This document shows positions 51,594-60,651 of a stretch of 64,000 bases of DNA, piece by piece (the stretch's first letter is position 1; every line of letters begins with the position of its first letter). The translations under genes and the position numbers were made by a program. This stretch comes from Cetobacterium_A somerae (GTDB lineage: Bacteria; Fusobacteriota; Fusobacteriia; Fusobacteriales; Fusobacteriaceae). Location: the NCBI RefSeq assembly GCF_044784365.2, contig NZ_CP173062.2; one strand, given 5' to 3'. The notes under the pieces are model-generated. The model saw nothing but the letters and a program-made list of their open reading frames with translations. It was not told the origin of the DNA and made no database searches.

Positions 51594-52916
51594 ATGAAAA
51601 AAAATAGAATAATGATTGGTGCTGTAATAGCAGTACTAGCTCTTGGAGGATATCTTCTAGTTGATAAGGTAACTGGAAAAGATGTAAAAATCTCTAAAAT
51701 TGAGATGGGAAATCTATCTAGTTCAATACTTTATGCAGGAATGGTTGCACCTGGTGAGGTTATACCAGTATATGTAGAAGCTCCAGTATTAGTTGAATCT
51801 ATAATGGCAAGAGTGGGACAAGAGGTTGAACCAGGAGATAAGTTGTTAACTTTTAGTTCTAAAAGTGTTATTGAAAATGATAAAGAGCTAAGAATAAATG
51901 AGTTAGATATAAAAGATATAAAACTTCGAATAGCTGACCTTGATGGCGGATCGCTAAAGTTAGAGTTAGATAACAGAAAACTTGAGATGAGAAACTTAGA
52001 GGAGAAGATAAGAGGAGATGAAAGAAGGCTTCCAGTATTAACAGCAGAGACGAGAACTTTAAAAGAGAAAGCTGAAGCTTATAAAAAACTATTAGCTGCT
52101 GATGGAGTTTCAAGTACAGAAGCGAATAAAGCTATAAATGAAGCTGAGAAAAAAATAGTTGAACTAGAGGATCTGAAAACTAGTTTAGAATTAAATAGAC
52201 AAAAGTTTGAACTGTCAGCTGTGAGTTTTGAAAGTTTAACAAGAGAGTTAGCAATTGAAGAAGCAAAGTTAAAATCAAGTTTAGAAAAACTGCAACTGAT
52301 GAATGAGATTTTAGTTCGTCGTGCTGAACAACTGAAAAAACCTCTAGAAGCACCAGTAGCTGGAGTTATTACAGCAATAGATGTAACGGAGGGAAGCAAT
52401 ATGCTAAGTGGACAAAGACTTTTAGCTATTTCACCAAAGGGTGAGAGTATAGTAAAAGTTGAAGTTCCAATGTATGGAGCAAGTAGTGTAAAACAAAACC
52501 AAAAAGCTCTAGTGAGAAGTTCATCATCTGGTGGAGATTTATGCTACGAAGGGGTTGTATCTAGAGTTTCTAGTGTAGCTCGTGAAAGTGTTTTAGGTGG
52601 AAAAAATGATAAAGTTATAGAGGTTGAAGTTAAAGTCACTGGAGCAAATGATTTGAAACCTGGATTTATAACTGATGTTGAGATAAGTAGTGAAAGTAGT
52701 CGTAGTGTAGCAACTGTATCATCTTTTTCTGTAATAGAAGAGGGAGATCGTAGTTATGTTTACATAGTGGATGAGGGAAGAGTTCGTAAAACTGAGGTAA
52801 AAATTGGAGCAAAAACTTCTACAGATTATGAAGTGCTTAACTTACCACTGGGAACAGAGGTTGTGATAAATCCATTTAAAGTTAGTAACGGTGAAAGAGT
52901 AAAGGCTGTGATCTAA
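51594..52916 (+). CDS. Periplasmic adaptor (membrane fusion protein, MacA/HlyD-like)
   Basis: A 440-residue protein with one N-terminal membrane anchor (IMIGAVIAVLALGGYLLV), a split biotinyl-lipoyl domain (VLVESIMARVGQEVEPGDKLL and the matching LEAPVAGVITAIDVTEGSNML), a long coiled-coil hairpin between about residues 95-235, and a beta-barrel plus membrane-proximal region. The hairpin docks on a TolC partner, here the preceding gene. It ends with its last base in the ATG of the permease gene (TAATG), so the two are coupled. MacA is the nearest known type, given the FtsX permease partner. Confidence 0.9.
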   Translation: MKKNRIMIGAVIAVLALGGYLLVDKVTGKDVKISKIEMGNLSSSILYAGMVAPGEVIPVYVEAPVLVESIMARVGQEVEPGDKLLTFSSKSVIENDKELRINELDIKDIKLRIADLDGGSLKLELDNRKLEMRNLEEKIRGDERRLPVLTAETRTLKEKAEAYKKLLAADGVSSTEANKAINEAEKKIVELEDLKTSLELNRQKFELSAVSFESLTRELAIEEAKLKSSLEKLQLMNEILVRRAEQLKKPLEAPVAGVITAIDVTEGSNMLSGQRLLAISPKGESIVKVEVPMYGASSVKQNQKALVRSSSSGGDLCYEGVVSRVSSVARESVLGGKNDKVIEVEVKVTGANDLKPGFITDVEISSESSRSVATVSSFSVIEEGDRSYVYIVDEGRVRKTEVKIGAKTSTDYEVLNLPLGTEVVINPFKVSNGERVKAVI

Positions 52917-53992
52917 TGAAGTTTTGGATGGCATTTAGGTTTTTAAAGGGAAATCTAGAAAGAGCAGCGTTTCCTTTGATGGCAGTTATAGTTGGAGCAA
53001 TGTCTCTAGTTATGACTCTATCACTAGGAGATGGAGCAAAAAATATTATAGATAAAGATCTATCTGCCATAGGAGGGAATAGAATTCTTGTAGGTGGTGG
53101 ATCACTAAGTAGTAAAGATTTAGAGCTGATGGAAAAAATGCCTTTTGTAGAGTATGCAGTTCTCCCTGAAAAGAGAAAACTTATAGGGAACACACTTTAT
53201 AGAGGTTATAGTAAAAAAGCTTTAAGTGCAATGGGATTACCAAATCTTAAAGAAAATGAGGTAGTTTTAGATAAACAACAGTTTTTAGAGGCAGAAGCGG
53301 GGGCAGAGATTGCGCTAGAAACTGAGTTAGGAAAAAGGAAATTTACAATTAGGGATTTGTATCAAGAGGAGAGTCCATTTGAAACTATGAAAATGGGCGA
53401 TAGAGTCATAGTTAGTGACGAAACTTTTGAAAGAATCTTTGGAAGGATGAGCTACAATAGCTTAGTAGTCTCCTTTCCACAAGATGAAGACGGGGAGGAA
53501 TATATACCAGTTGTACTAAGAGAGCTTAATAGGTCTCGGTTTAGTTACAACCAGGTGCGTGTTTTAGAAACGCCAGCAGTCTATAAAAAAGTGGAGAGGA
53601 TAAAAAGCTTTGTAGGGAAAAGTTTATTTATCCTCTCTTTTATTTCTTTAATTGTTGGTGGAGCTGGGATTTTAAATCTGATAGCTGCTGCAGTAAGAGA
53701 GAGAACATCATATATAGGGATACTTAGAGCAATGGGGATGGATAAAGGTAGTTTAATGGAAATATTTTTAATAGAAGCAGCAGTGGTGATAACTTTAGGA
53801 GCTGTTATAGGAGTAATCCTTGGAGTGGCGGTGTCTTACCTAGCTGGAAATTTACTAAAAATACCACCATATTTTAACTTTATAAAATTGGTAGGAGCGT
53901 TAGTTCTTACTATGGGTGTTGGTCTAATATTTGGAGTTTTTCCAGCTAAAAGAGCAGGAGAACTAGAGATAGTAGAGGCACTGAAAATTTAA
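52916..53992 (+). CDS. MacB/FtsX-type ABC transporter permease
   Basis: A 358-residue protein: N-terminal helix (FPLMAVIVGAMSLVMTLSLG), a periplasmic MacB_PCD-type domain (about residues 45-220) and three C-terminal helices with the FtsX sequence IVGGAGILNLIAAAVRERTSYIGILRAMG. Typical MacB has an N-terminal ATPase that is absent here, and no separate LolD-like ATPase is in the window, so the ATPase must be encoded elsewhere. It forms one set with the TolC-like channel and the adaptor. Confidence 0.88.
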   Translation: MKFWMAFRFLKGNLERAAFPLMAVIVGAMSLVMTLSLGDGAKNIIDKDLSAIGGNRILVGGGSLSSKDLELMEKMPFVEYAVLPEKRKLIGNTLYRGYSKKALSAMGLPNLKENEVVLDKQQFLEAEAGAEIALETELGKRKFTIRDLYQEESPFETMKMGDRVIVSDETFERIFGRMSYNSLVVSFPQDEDGEEYIPVVLRELNRSRFSYNQVRVLETPAVYKKVERIKSFVGKSLFILSFISLIVGGAGILNLIAAAVRERTSYIGILRAMGMDKGSLMEIFLIEAAVVITLGAVIGVILGVAVSYLAGNLLKIPPYFNFIKLVGALVLTMGVGLIFGVFPAKRAGELEIVEALKI

Positions 53993-54006
53993 GGGAGGGA
54001 TTGACT

Positions 54007-55257
54007 ATGAAACATAGTCAGAATAATAAAGGAAGAGTAATTTATACTATATTACTATTCTTACTATTTGAAATAATTAGAGAAAATTTTAAGTTGGATA
54101 GAGCGCTAATATTTTATTCGTTGTTTCCGATTATGATTTTTTCCTATTATATATTTGATACTTTTTCATTTAATAAAAAGTATAGATATAGGGAATTTAT
54201 AATATCTGGAGTTATAAATGGATTTGTTTTCTATATTTTGGCAGTTTATTATCAAAATCCAAAATTAGTATTTGGATGGGGAATTTATACATTGATGCAA
54301 AATATTGCAAAATATGTATATAACTCAATGTTTAGTACAACTGAGAGAGTTGTTTTACTTACAGATAAAGTAGAGGAAGAGTTAGAATCTATAATTGAAA
54401 AAAATGAAAAACTTTGCTTTGAAGGCTGTGTAAGTTTAAATGAAATTAGTAAGATTAAAGATATAAATCCAAGTGAAGTTATATATCCAATAGAGGTGAC
54501 AAGTCAGGTTGTAAATGAGATTTTTGATTTAAAGATGTCAGGAGTAAAAGTAAAAGATTCTATGGCTTTTTTACAAGAGGTTGAAGGAAAAATAGATGTA
54601 GATAGTTTATCTAAAGATTGGGTTATAAAAGCTAAAGGTTTTGAAGTTTTAAGTTCGGGAGTGGAGCAAAGAATAAAGAGATTTTTGGATATTGCCATGT
54701 CAATCGTAATAGTTTTGGTAGGAGCTCCATTTATGGTATTTACATATTTTCTTGTAAAACTAGATAATCCTAAAAACTTTTTAAACAATCCAGCATTTTT
54801 TAAGCAAAAGCGTATTGGAAGTGGTGGAAAAGAGTTTGAAATAGTGAAATTCAGATCTATGAGAATACATGATCCTAACGAACACTCTAAATATGCCAGT
54901 GAAAAGGATAATAGAATTACCTCAGTAGGAAAGTTTATTCGTAAAACAAGACTAGATGAGTTGCCACAGATATTTAATGTATTAAAAGGTGATATGAGTT
55001 TTGTGGGACCAAGACCAGAGTGGAATGAACTAGGAAGAGATTACGAGAAAAAGATAAATATGTACAAGGTACGATATGCAGTAAAACCAGGACTAACAGG
55101 TTGGGCCCAAGTTATGTATCCATATGGAGCTAGTTTAGAGGATGCTAAAAAAAAGTTAGAATATGATATTTATTATATAAAACATCAAAACTTTATATTA
55201 GATATAATGATACTATTTAAAACAGTTAAGGTAGTATTATTTGGAAAGGGGATATAA
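54007..55257 (+). CDS. Initiating undecaprenyl-phosphate sugar transferase (WbaP/CpsE type)
   Basis: I start at ATG 54007, eight bases from GGGAGGG; TTG 54001 is too close. The 416-residue protein has about four N-terminal helices, a middle soluble region and a C-terminal bacterial sugar transferase domain: RIKRFLDIAMSIVIVLVGAP, QKRIGSGGKEFEIVKFRSM, KTRLDELPQIFNVLKGDMSF and VGPRP. It transfers a sugar-1-phosphate (galactose or glucose are usual) to undecaprenyl phosphate, the first step of repeat-unit assembly. Sugar identity is not evident. Confidence 0.92.
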   Translation: MKHSQNNKGRVIYTILLFLLFEIIRENFKLDRALIFYSLFPIMIFSYYIFDTFSFNKKYRYREFIISGVINGFVFYILAVYYQNPKLVFGWGIYTLMQNIAKYVYNSMFSTTERVVLLTDKVEEELESIIEKNEKLCFEGCVSLNEISKIKDINPSEVIYPIEVTSQVVNEIFDLKMSGVKVKDSMAFLQEVEGKIDVDSLSKDWVIKAKGFEVLSSGVEQRIKRFLDIAMSIVIVLVGAPFMVFTYFLVKLDNPKNFLNNPAFFKQKRIGSGGKEFEIVKFRSMRIHDPNEHSKYASEKDNRITSVGKFIRKTRLDELPQIFNVLKGDMSFVGPRPEWNELGRDYEKKINMYKVRYAVKPGLTGWAQVMYPYGASLEDAKKKLEYDIYYIKHQNFILDIMILFKTVKVVLFGKGI

Positions 55258-56055
55258 ATGTATCAAATTACTTGTAGTATAGTAACTTATAACACTAAAT
55301 TAGATGAACTACAAAAAGCAATAGAGAGTTTTTTAAATACTGATTTAAATGTTCAATTATACATATCAGATAATTCACCAACTGATGATTTAAAAGAATT
55401 TATAAAAAAATTTGATGATGAAAGAGTAAATTATATTTTTAATAATAAGAATGGTGGATATGGTTGGGGACATAATCAAATAATAAAAAAAGTGATAGAA
55501 AAATCGAACTATCACTTAATATTAAATCCAGATATCTATTTTAAAAGAGGAGTTTTGGAAGAGTTATTTTCTTATATGGAGAAAAATGAAAATACTGGAA
55601 ATATAATGCCTATGGTAAGGTACCCCAATGGTGAAATTCAATATTTATGTAAAAGAATTCCCAGTCCAAAAGATCTTTTTTTAAGAAAGTTTTGTCCAAT
55701 TAAATCGATTATAGAGAAAAATAATTTAAAATATGAAATGAGAGAAACAGAATATAATCAGATAATGAATGTTCCGATTTTATCTGGATGCTTTATGTTT
55801 ATAAGAACAAGAGTATTTGAAAAGGTGGGTTTATTTGATGAAAGATATTTTATGTATATGGAAGATTTTGATTTAAGTAGAAGAATACATGAAAAGTATA
55901 AAACAATTTTTTATCCTAACGTAGAGATTATTCATGCTCATGCAAAAGAGTCTTTTAAAAATAGAAAAATGGCTAAAATTCATTTAAAAGCAGCAATAAA
56001 ATATTTTAATAAATGGGGCTGGTTATTTGATAGAAAAAGGAGTGCAATATCGTGA
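55258..56055 (+). CDS. Family 2 glycosyltransferase (rhamnosyltransferase-like)
   Basis: A 265-residue GT-A enzyme. ITCSIVTYNTKLDELQKAI starts the nucleotide fold, LILNPDIYF holds the DxD-like metal site, and PILSGCFMFIRTRVF with FDERYFMYMEDFDLSRRI matches WbbL-type rhamnosyltransferases (DED-like catalytic base in MEDFDL). As dTDP-rhamnose genes lie at the end of the window, rhamnose is a plausible donor (inference). It begins two bases after the sugar transferase stop. Confidence 0.88.
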   Translation: MYQITCSIVTYNTKLDELQKAIESFLNTDLNVQLYISDNSPTDDLKEFIKKFDDERVNYIFNNKNGGYGWGHNQIIKKVIEKSNYHLILNPDIYFKRGVLEELFSYMEKNENTGNIMPMVRYPNGEIQYLCKRIPSPKDLFLRKFCPIKSIIEKNNLKYEMRETEYNQIMNVPILSGCFMFIRTRVFEKVGLFDERYFMYMEDFDLSRRIHEKYKTIFYPNVEIIHAHAKESFKNRKMAKIHLKAAIKYFNKWGWLFDRKRSAIS

Positions 56056-57092
56056 AAATATTATTAGATGGAAGATTAATATCAGATAAACCAACTGGAA
56101 TTTCAAGATATTCGAGAGAATTAGTAAAAATTTATCAAAATTATTATGGTTATGAAAATATAGAAGTTATTATAAATGAAGATTTAAAAGAAAAACCTTT
56201 TGAATATATAAAGACAGAACTCAAACCTTTTAATATAATTGATTTTTTTAAGTTTCATAAATTTTTAGAAAGAATAGATGCTGAAGTATACCATAGTTTA
56301 TACTATAGTAATAGTTTTTTTAAAGATGAAAAAAAAAAATATGTAACAACGATTCACGATTTAATGTATAAATTAGTTCCAGAATTTTTTTCAAAGAATA
56401 AACTTATAAACTTTTTGGGTATTAAATATTATGATGTTATTGTAAAAAAGTCTTTAAAAAACTCAGATATAGTCATATCGGTTTCTAAAACAACTGAAGA
56501 AGATGTGAAAAAAATATATGAACATGATTCTATAGTTATCCCAGAAGGAATAAATATTGTATCTGTGAAAGATAAAGAAATTGAAAGTTTGAAAAGTTTA
56601 AAGTTTTTTTTATATGTTGGAAATTCAAGACCTAATAAAAATTTAAAATTTTTAGCAGATACATTTTTAATTTCTAATACAGAATATAAATTAGTTTTAG
56701 TAGGTAATAATAATAATTTACGAATTAATGACTCTAGAATAAAAAGTTTAGGTTTTGTTTCTGATCAAGAATTAAGTTGGTTATATAAAAATTGTGAAGC
56801 TTTTATTTTTCCATCTTTATATGAGGGATTTGGATTGCCAGTGTTGGAAGCTATAGAAAAAGGAAGCAAAGTTTATTGTTCAACAGGTGGATCTTTAAAA
56901 GAATTTTCAGAAAAACTAGTAAAAAAGTTTAATCCATATAGTGGAGATGAACTCAAATATCTTTTAGAAAATACAGATAAAATAAATTTTAATAAAAAAA
57001 ATCAATTAGAAGAGCTAAAAAAATATAGTTGGAGAAATATAGAGATATTAACTCACAAAGAGTTATTTGTAAAATTTTATAATAAAAAATAA
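56052..57092 (+). CDS. Family 4 glycosyltransferase
   Basis: A 346-residue GT-B enzyme that starts at GTG 56052, overlapping the previous stop (CGTGA). KPTGISRYSRELVKIY begins the acceptor domain; the donor domain has FLYVGNSRPNKNLKFL and the EX7E motif in FPSLYEGFGLPVLEAIEKG. The overall plan resembles mannosyltransferases such as WbdC/WbaZ; with manC next downstream, GDP-mannose is a possible donor (inference). Very AT-rich with many A runs. Confidence 0.9.
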   Translation: MKILLDGRLISDKPTGISRYSRELVKIYQNYYGYENIEVIINEDLKEKPFEYIKTELKPFNIIDFFKFHKFLERIDAEVYHSLYYSNSFFKDEKKKYVTTIHDLMYKLVPEFFSKNKLINFLGIKYYDVIVKKSLKNSDIVISVSKTTEEDVKKIYEHDSIVIPEGINIVSVKDKEIESLKSLKFFLYVGNSRPNKNLKFLADTFLISNTEYKLVLVGNNNNLRINDSRIKSLGFVSDQELSWLYKNCEAFIFPSLYEGFGLPVLEAIEKGSKVYCSTGGSLKEFSEKLVKKFNPYSGDELKYLLENTDKINFNKKNQLEELKKYSWRNIEILTHKELFVKFYNKK

Positions 57093-57154
57093 AATGATTT
57101 GAAATATAAGTAAAGTTTTAATTTTATAAAAATTATATATATAAGGAGAAAAAT

Positions 57155-58234
57155 ATGTTGACAGCAATAATAATGGCTGGAGGAAGTGGGGAAAGATTTT
57201 GGCCACTATCTACTCCAGAGAAGCCTAAGCAACTTTTAAATATATTTTCGGATAAAACAATGATAAGAGAGACTGTTGATAGAATATTACCGATAATTTC
57301 TAAAGAAAATATATTTATTGCTACAAATGAATTACAAGCTGATTTAATAAAAAAAGAACTAAAAGATATACCAAAAGAAAATATAATAATAGAACCAGCA
57401 TTTAAAGATACAGCTGCTGCTATAGGGTATTCAACTCTAATTATTCAAAATAGGTTTAAAGATATATTAAAAGAAAAAGAAAAAATAAAAGTTGTAGTTT
57501 TAGCCTCAGATCATTTAATAAAGAAGGAGAAAGAATTTAGAGATATTATTAAGTTAGCAGCAGAGGAAGCTTCAAAAAATGGGGTGATTGTGACATTAGG
57601 AGTAAAATCAAATAAACCAGAAACAGGGTATGGGTATATAGAGGTAAAAACAGATGAAAAAATAAAATTAAATGAAATTTATAAAGTTAAAAGATTTCGT
57701 GAAAAACCAAATTTAGAAACAGCAGAAAATTATATAGCTTCTGGAAAATATCTGTGGAACTCAGGGATATTTATCTTTACAACAGAAACTATATTTAAAA
57801 ATTTTGATGTTTTAATGGAGGAGCATACAGAGGTATTTAACGATATAAAAGGAAAACTTTTACAAAATAAAACTGGATTAGAACTTACAAATTTAGTGAG
57901 AAATGATTTTGAAAAGTTTGAAAAGATATCAATAGATTTTGGTGTGATGGAGTATTCTAAAAATATAAGAGTTATACCAGTAGATATTGAATGGAATGAT
58001 ATAGGTTCATTTAGTTCATTAGAAGAGGTTTTTGATAAAAATGAAGCAGGGAACATTGTTAGATACTGTGATGTAAAAGAGCTTGATTCATCAGATAATA
58101 TAGTTATAGGCGAGGATATTATTGTATCACTTTTAGGAGTAAAAAATTTGGTAGTTGTAAAAAATGGTAATAATATCTTAATAGCAAATAAATCAAGAGT
58201 TCAAGATATTAAGAAAATAACTAAAAATTATTAA
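57155..58234 (+). CDS. manC: Mannose-1-phosphate guanylyltransferase
   Basis: A 359-residue nucleotidyltransferase. MAGGSGERFWPLSTPEKPKQ is the pyrophosphorylase signature, FREKPN the sugar-phosphate loop, and the protein ends after the left-handed helix region with no fused phosphomannose isomerase domain (usual two-domain enzymes are about 470 residues). It makes GDP-mannose from mannose-1-phosphate and GTP. ManB/ManA are not in the window. Confidence 0.92.
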   Translation: MLTAIIMAGGSGERFWPLSTPEKPKQLLNIFSDKTMIRETVDRILPIISKENIFIATNELQADLIKKELKDIPKENIIIEPAFKDTAAAIGYSTLIIQNRFKDILKEKEKIKVVVLASDHLIKKEKEFRDIIKLAAEEASKNGVIVTLGVKSNKPETGYGYIEVKTDEKIKLNEIYKVKRFREKPNLETAENYIASGKYLWNSGIFIFTTETIFKNFDVLMEEHTEVFNDIKGKLLQNKTGLELTNLVRNDFEKFEKISIDFGVMEYSKNIRVIPVDIEWNDIGSFSSLEEVFDKNEAGNIVRYCDVKELDSSDNIVIGEDIIVSLLGVKNLVVVKNGNNILIANKSRVQDIKKITKNY

Positions 58235-58245
58235 AAGGATAAAAT

Positions 58246-59472
58246 ATGATAACAAATATGATTAATAGATATTTTCCATATATTTTAATATACATGTGCT
58301 ATTATACAAATCTTCCTGTAAAGTTAGAAGAATTAACAATGATTATCTTTATTACTTGGTATATTTTAGAAAAAAAATTTTTTGAATTAAAATTAAATTT
58401 AAATATTATAGGAATAATTTCAGTAGTAGGAAGTATTTCCCTAATACAGTCATATAAAAATAATTATCCAGTAGATAGAGTTTTAGATCAATTATTGGTA
58501 ATAGTTGTAATGTTTATAGGATATGACTTGCTTTTTAAAAAATATGGTTACAAAAAGTTATTTAGTATATATTTAAAAGTAAGTTATTTTATATGTTTAT
58601 TAGGAATATTACAATTTTTAGTTTTTATATTTTTAAAAATAGATATATTAAAATATCCAATAGGAAGTAGTTATAAAGCGCTACCAATGTTAAAATATGG
58701 AATACCTAGAATAAGAAGTGTTGCTTATGAACCTGGTTGGCTAGCTCAAACGCTAGTACCTGCTGTTATTTATAGTTTAGAAGTTTTAAAAATTTCAAGA
58801 AAACTTCAAAAAAAATATTTAGTAATAATTTTTGTATTTTTTATGACTATGTCTACTGGAGCATTGATATCTATTCCTTTATATTTTATATTAGTGAAAT
58901 TTAAAAATAGAAAAGAAATAATGTCAAGTATATTTACTGTAATTATATTAGGGTGGCTGACTAAAGATGCTTGGATAAATAAAGTAATAGATACATTATC
59001 AAGCTTAAAAAAATTACAAACAGGTGTTTTTCATGATATAAATGCCAGTTCTTTTGCTATTTTATCCAATCTTTATGTTGCTTTAAATAATAAAAATTTA
59101 TTTTTCGGAGTTGGGTTAGGAAATCATCCGTACAGTTATTTTAGAAATTTTATCGATAAAAAAATAGGAGTGTATCATTTTTATGGATTAAATGCTATGG
59201 ATGCTTATTCACTTTTAACAAGAATAATATCAGAGTTAGGAATTGTTTGGACTTTATTGTTTATAATAAGTTTGATTATGAATATTAATCTTAAAAATAA
59301 TATTAAATCAATTATAAATATAGGAGCTTTTTTAGGTATTTTTAGTTTTCTAATAAGAGGGGGGTTATATACTAAATTTGGAACAACATTTATTTTACTC
59401 CTGTTTTACTATACTAGAAAACAAAGACAAAGAAGTAGAGAAGTACAAAATAATACTCTTGATTCTATATAG
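58246..59472 (+). CDS. Wzy-like O-antigen/exopolysaccharide polymerase
   Basis: A 408-residue membrane protein with about ten to eleven helices and a larger periplasmic loop near residues 235-325. The conserved RSVAYEPGWLAQTL segment (about residue 157) and FFGVGLGNHPYSYF fit the O-antigen ligase/polymerase superfamily (Wzy_C-like). It follows manC by 11 bases. It probably links lipid-linked repeats in the periplasm. Identification is by topology, context and the loop motif, as Wzy sequences are poorly conserved. Confidence 0.75.
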   Translation: MITNMINRYFPYILIYMCYYTNLPVKLEELTMIIFITWYILEKKFFELKLNLNIIGIISVVGSISLIQSYKNNYPVDRVLDQLLVIVVMFIGYDLLFKKYGYKKLFSIYLKVSYFICLLGILQFLVFIFLKIDILKYPIGSSYKALPMLKYGIPRIRSVAYEPGWLAQTLVPAVIYSLEVLKISRKLQKKYLVIIFVFFMTMSTGALISIPLYFILVKFKNRKEIMSSIFTVIILGWLTKDAWINKVIDTLSSLKKLQTGVFHDINASSFAILSNLYVALNNKNLFFGVGLGNHPYSYFRNFIDKKIGVYHFYGLNAMDAYSLLTRIISELGIVWTLLFIISLIMNINLKNNIKSIINIGAFLGIFSFLIRGGLYTKFGTTFILLLFYYTRKQRQRSREVQNNTLDSI

Positions 59473-59574
59473 GAAAAAAGAGAGGATAGTCTAAAAAGTA
59501 TTGAAATATAAAAAATAAATCATCAAAGGGAGGTACTATAAATAAAAAGAATAATAAAAGAGCACAATAGAAAG

Positions 59575-60651
59575 ATGAGTATTCTTAAAGGAATTGGTAT
59601 TTGTTTAGTTGTTATTGGACACACAAATAGTTTTTTAGTTAAATATGTATATCTTTTTCATGTTCCTCTATTTTATTTTATAAATGGATATTTTTTAAAG
59701 AGTACTTTCCATACATTTATAGAAAGGAAAATATATTTTAAAAGAAAGGTATTAAAATTATATATTCCATTTATAACTATAGTGTTGACAATGGTTTTTT
59801 TGCACAACATTTTTTACAAAATATATTGGGTTAGAGACTATTATTCGATTAATGAATTAATTAAAAATATATTGAAAGCTTTATTTTTTTTAAATTCAGA
59901 AATTTTATTAGGAGCTATTTGGTTTATCCCATCATTATTTTTATCTTTTTGCTTGTATATGTTTTTAAATACAATTTTTCACAAGAAAGCAATAGTTATC
60001 TCAAGCTTTCTTTTAGTATACGCACTAGTTTTTTCTAGTGGAGATGCATATATAAATAAAGTTTTAGAAATAACTTTTATTGGTCAATTTTTTATGCAAT
60101 TAGGAAATATATATAAGAAAAATGAGTATAGAATTAAGTTTAATCTTTTATTAGGAGTTATAGCAATATTTTTATTTATAATTTTAGGGAACAATATAAA
60201 TATAATAGATATAGCTAATAGAAAGTATTCAGAAATATATTTATTTTTACCAGTGACGTTGTGTGGTATTTATTTGAGTTTGTATGCTACTAATTTATTA
60301 GATAATGTAAAGTGCATAAATAATATATTAAGTTTTATTGGAATAAAAAGTTATGTGATTATGTGTTTTCATATAGTAAGTTTCAAATTTTTAAGTTTTT
60401 GCTATATAGTTTCAAATAAATTGAATATAGAAAGATTAATTGAATTTCCAATATTAAAAGAAACTAATATAGCTTATTTATATATACTTTTTGGAATTTT
60501 TTTACCAATTTTAGTAGATATAATTTTAGTTTTTTTTAAATCTAAATTAACAAAAGTTAATAGTAATAAAATAATTGGATTTATTAATTTATTAAATATA
60601 AAAATATTACAAAGGAATAAAAATGAAAAAAATAATTTTTATAGTAAATGA
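59575..60651 (+). CDS. Acyltransferase 3 family membrane O-acetyltransferase
   Basis: A 358-residue protein with about ten helices. LKGIGICLVVIGHTNSFLVKYVYLFHVPLFYFINGYFLK has the acyltransferase 3 / fucose acetylase catalytic His (IGH) and FHVPLFYF motif; WFIPSLFLS follows. It probably acetylates sugar units of the polysaccharide. The start is unsure: ATG 59575 has a weak ribosome site, while a strong GGGAGG at 59528-59533 is followed by ATA, not ATG, and by an in-frame stop at 59539. The N-terminus is therefore about 10 residues shorter than usual. Confidence 0.82.
   Translation: MSILKGIGICLVVIGHTNSFLVKYVYLFHVPLFYFINGYFLKSTFHTFIERKIYFKRKVLKLYIPFITIVLTMVFLHNIFYKIYWVRDYYSINELIKNILKALFFLNSEILLGAIWFIPSLFLSFCLYMFLNTIFHKKAIVISSFLLVYALVFSSGDAYINKVLEITFIGQFFMQLGNIYKKNEYRIKFNLLLGVIAIFLFIILGNNINIIDIANRKYSEIYLFLPVTLCGIYLSLYATNLLDNVKCINNILSFIGIKSYVIMCFHIVSFKFLSFCYIVSNKLNIERLIEFPILKETNIAYLYILFGIFLPILVDIILVFFKSKLTKVNSNKIIGFINLLNIKILQRNKNEKNNFYSK

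Noticed and set aside
52079..52399. 106-codon minus-strand frame opposite the adaptor coiled coil
   Set aside because: No ribosome site, biased composition from the helical coding strand, and no domain; the adaptor gene explains the region.
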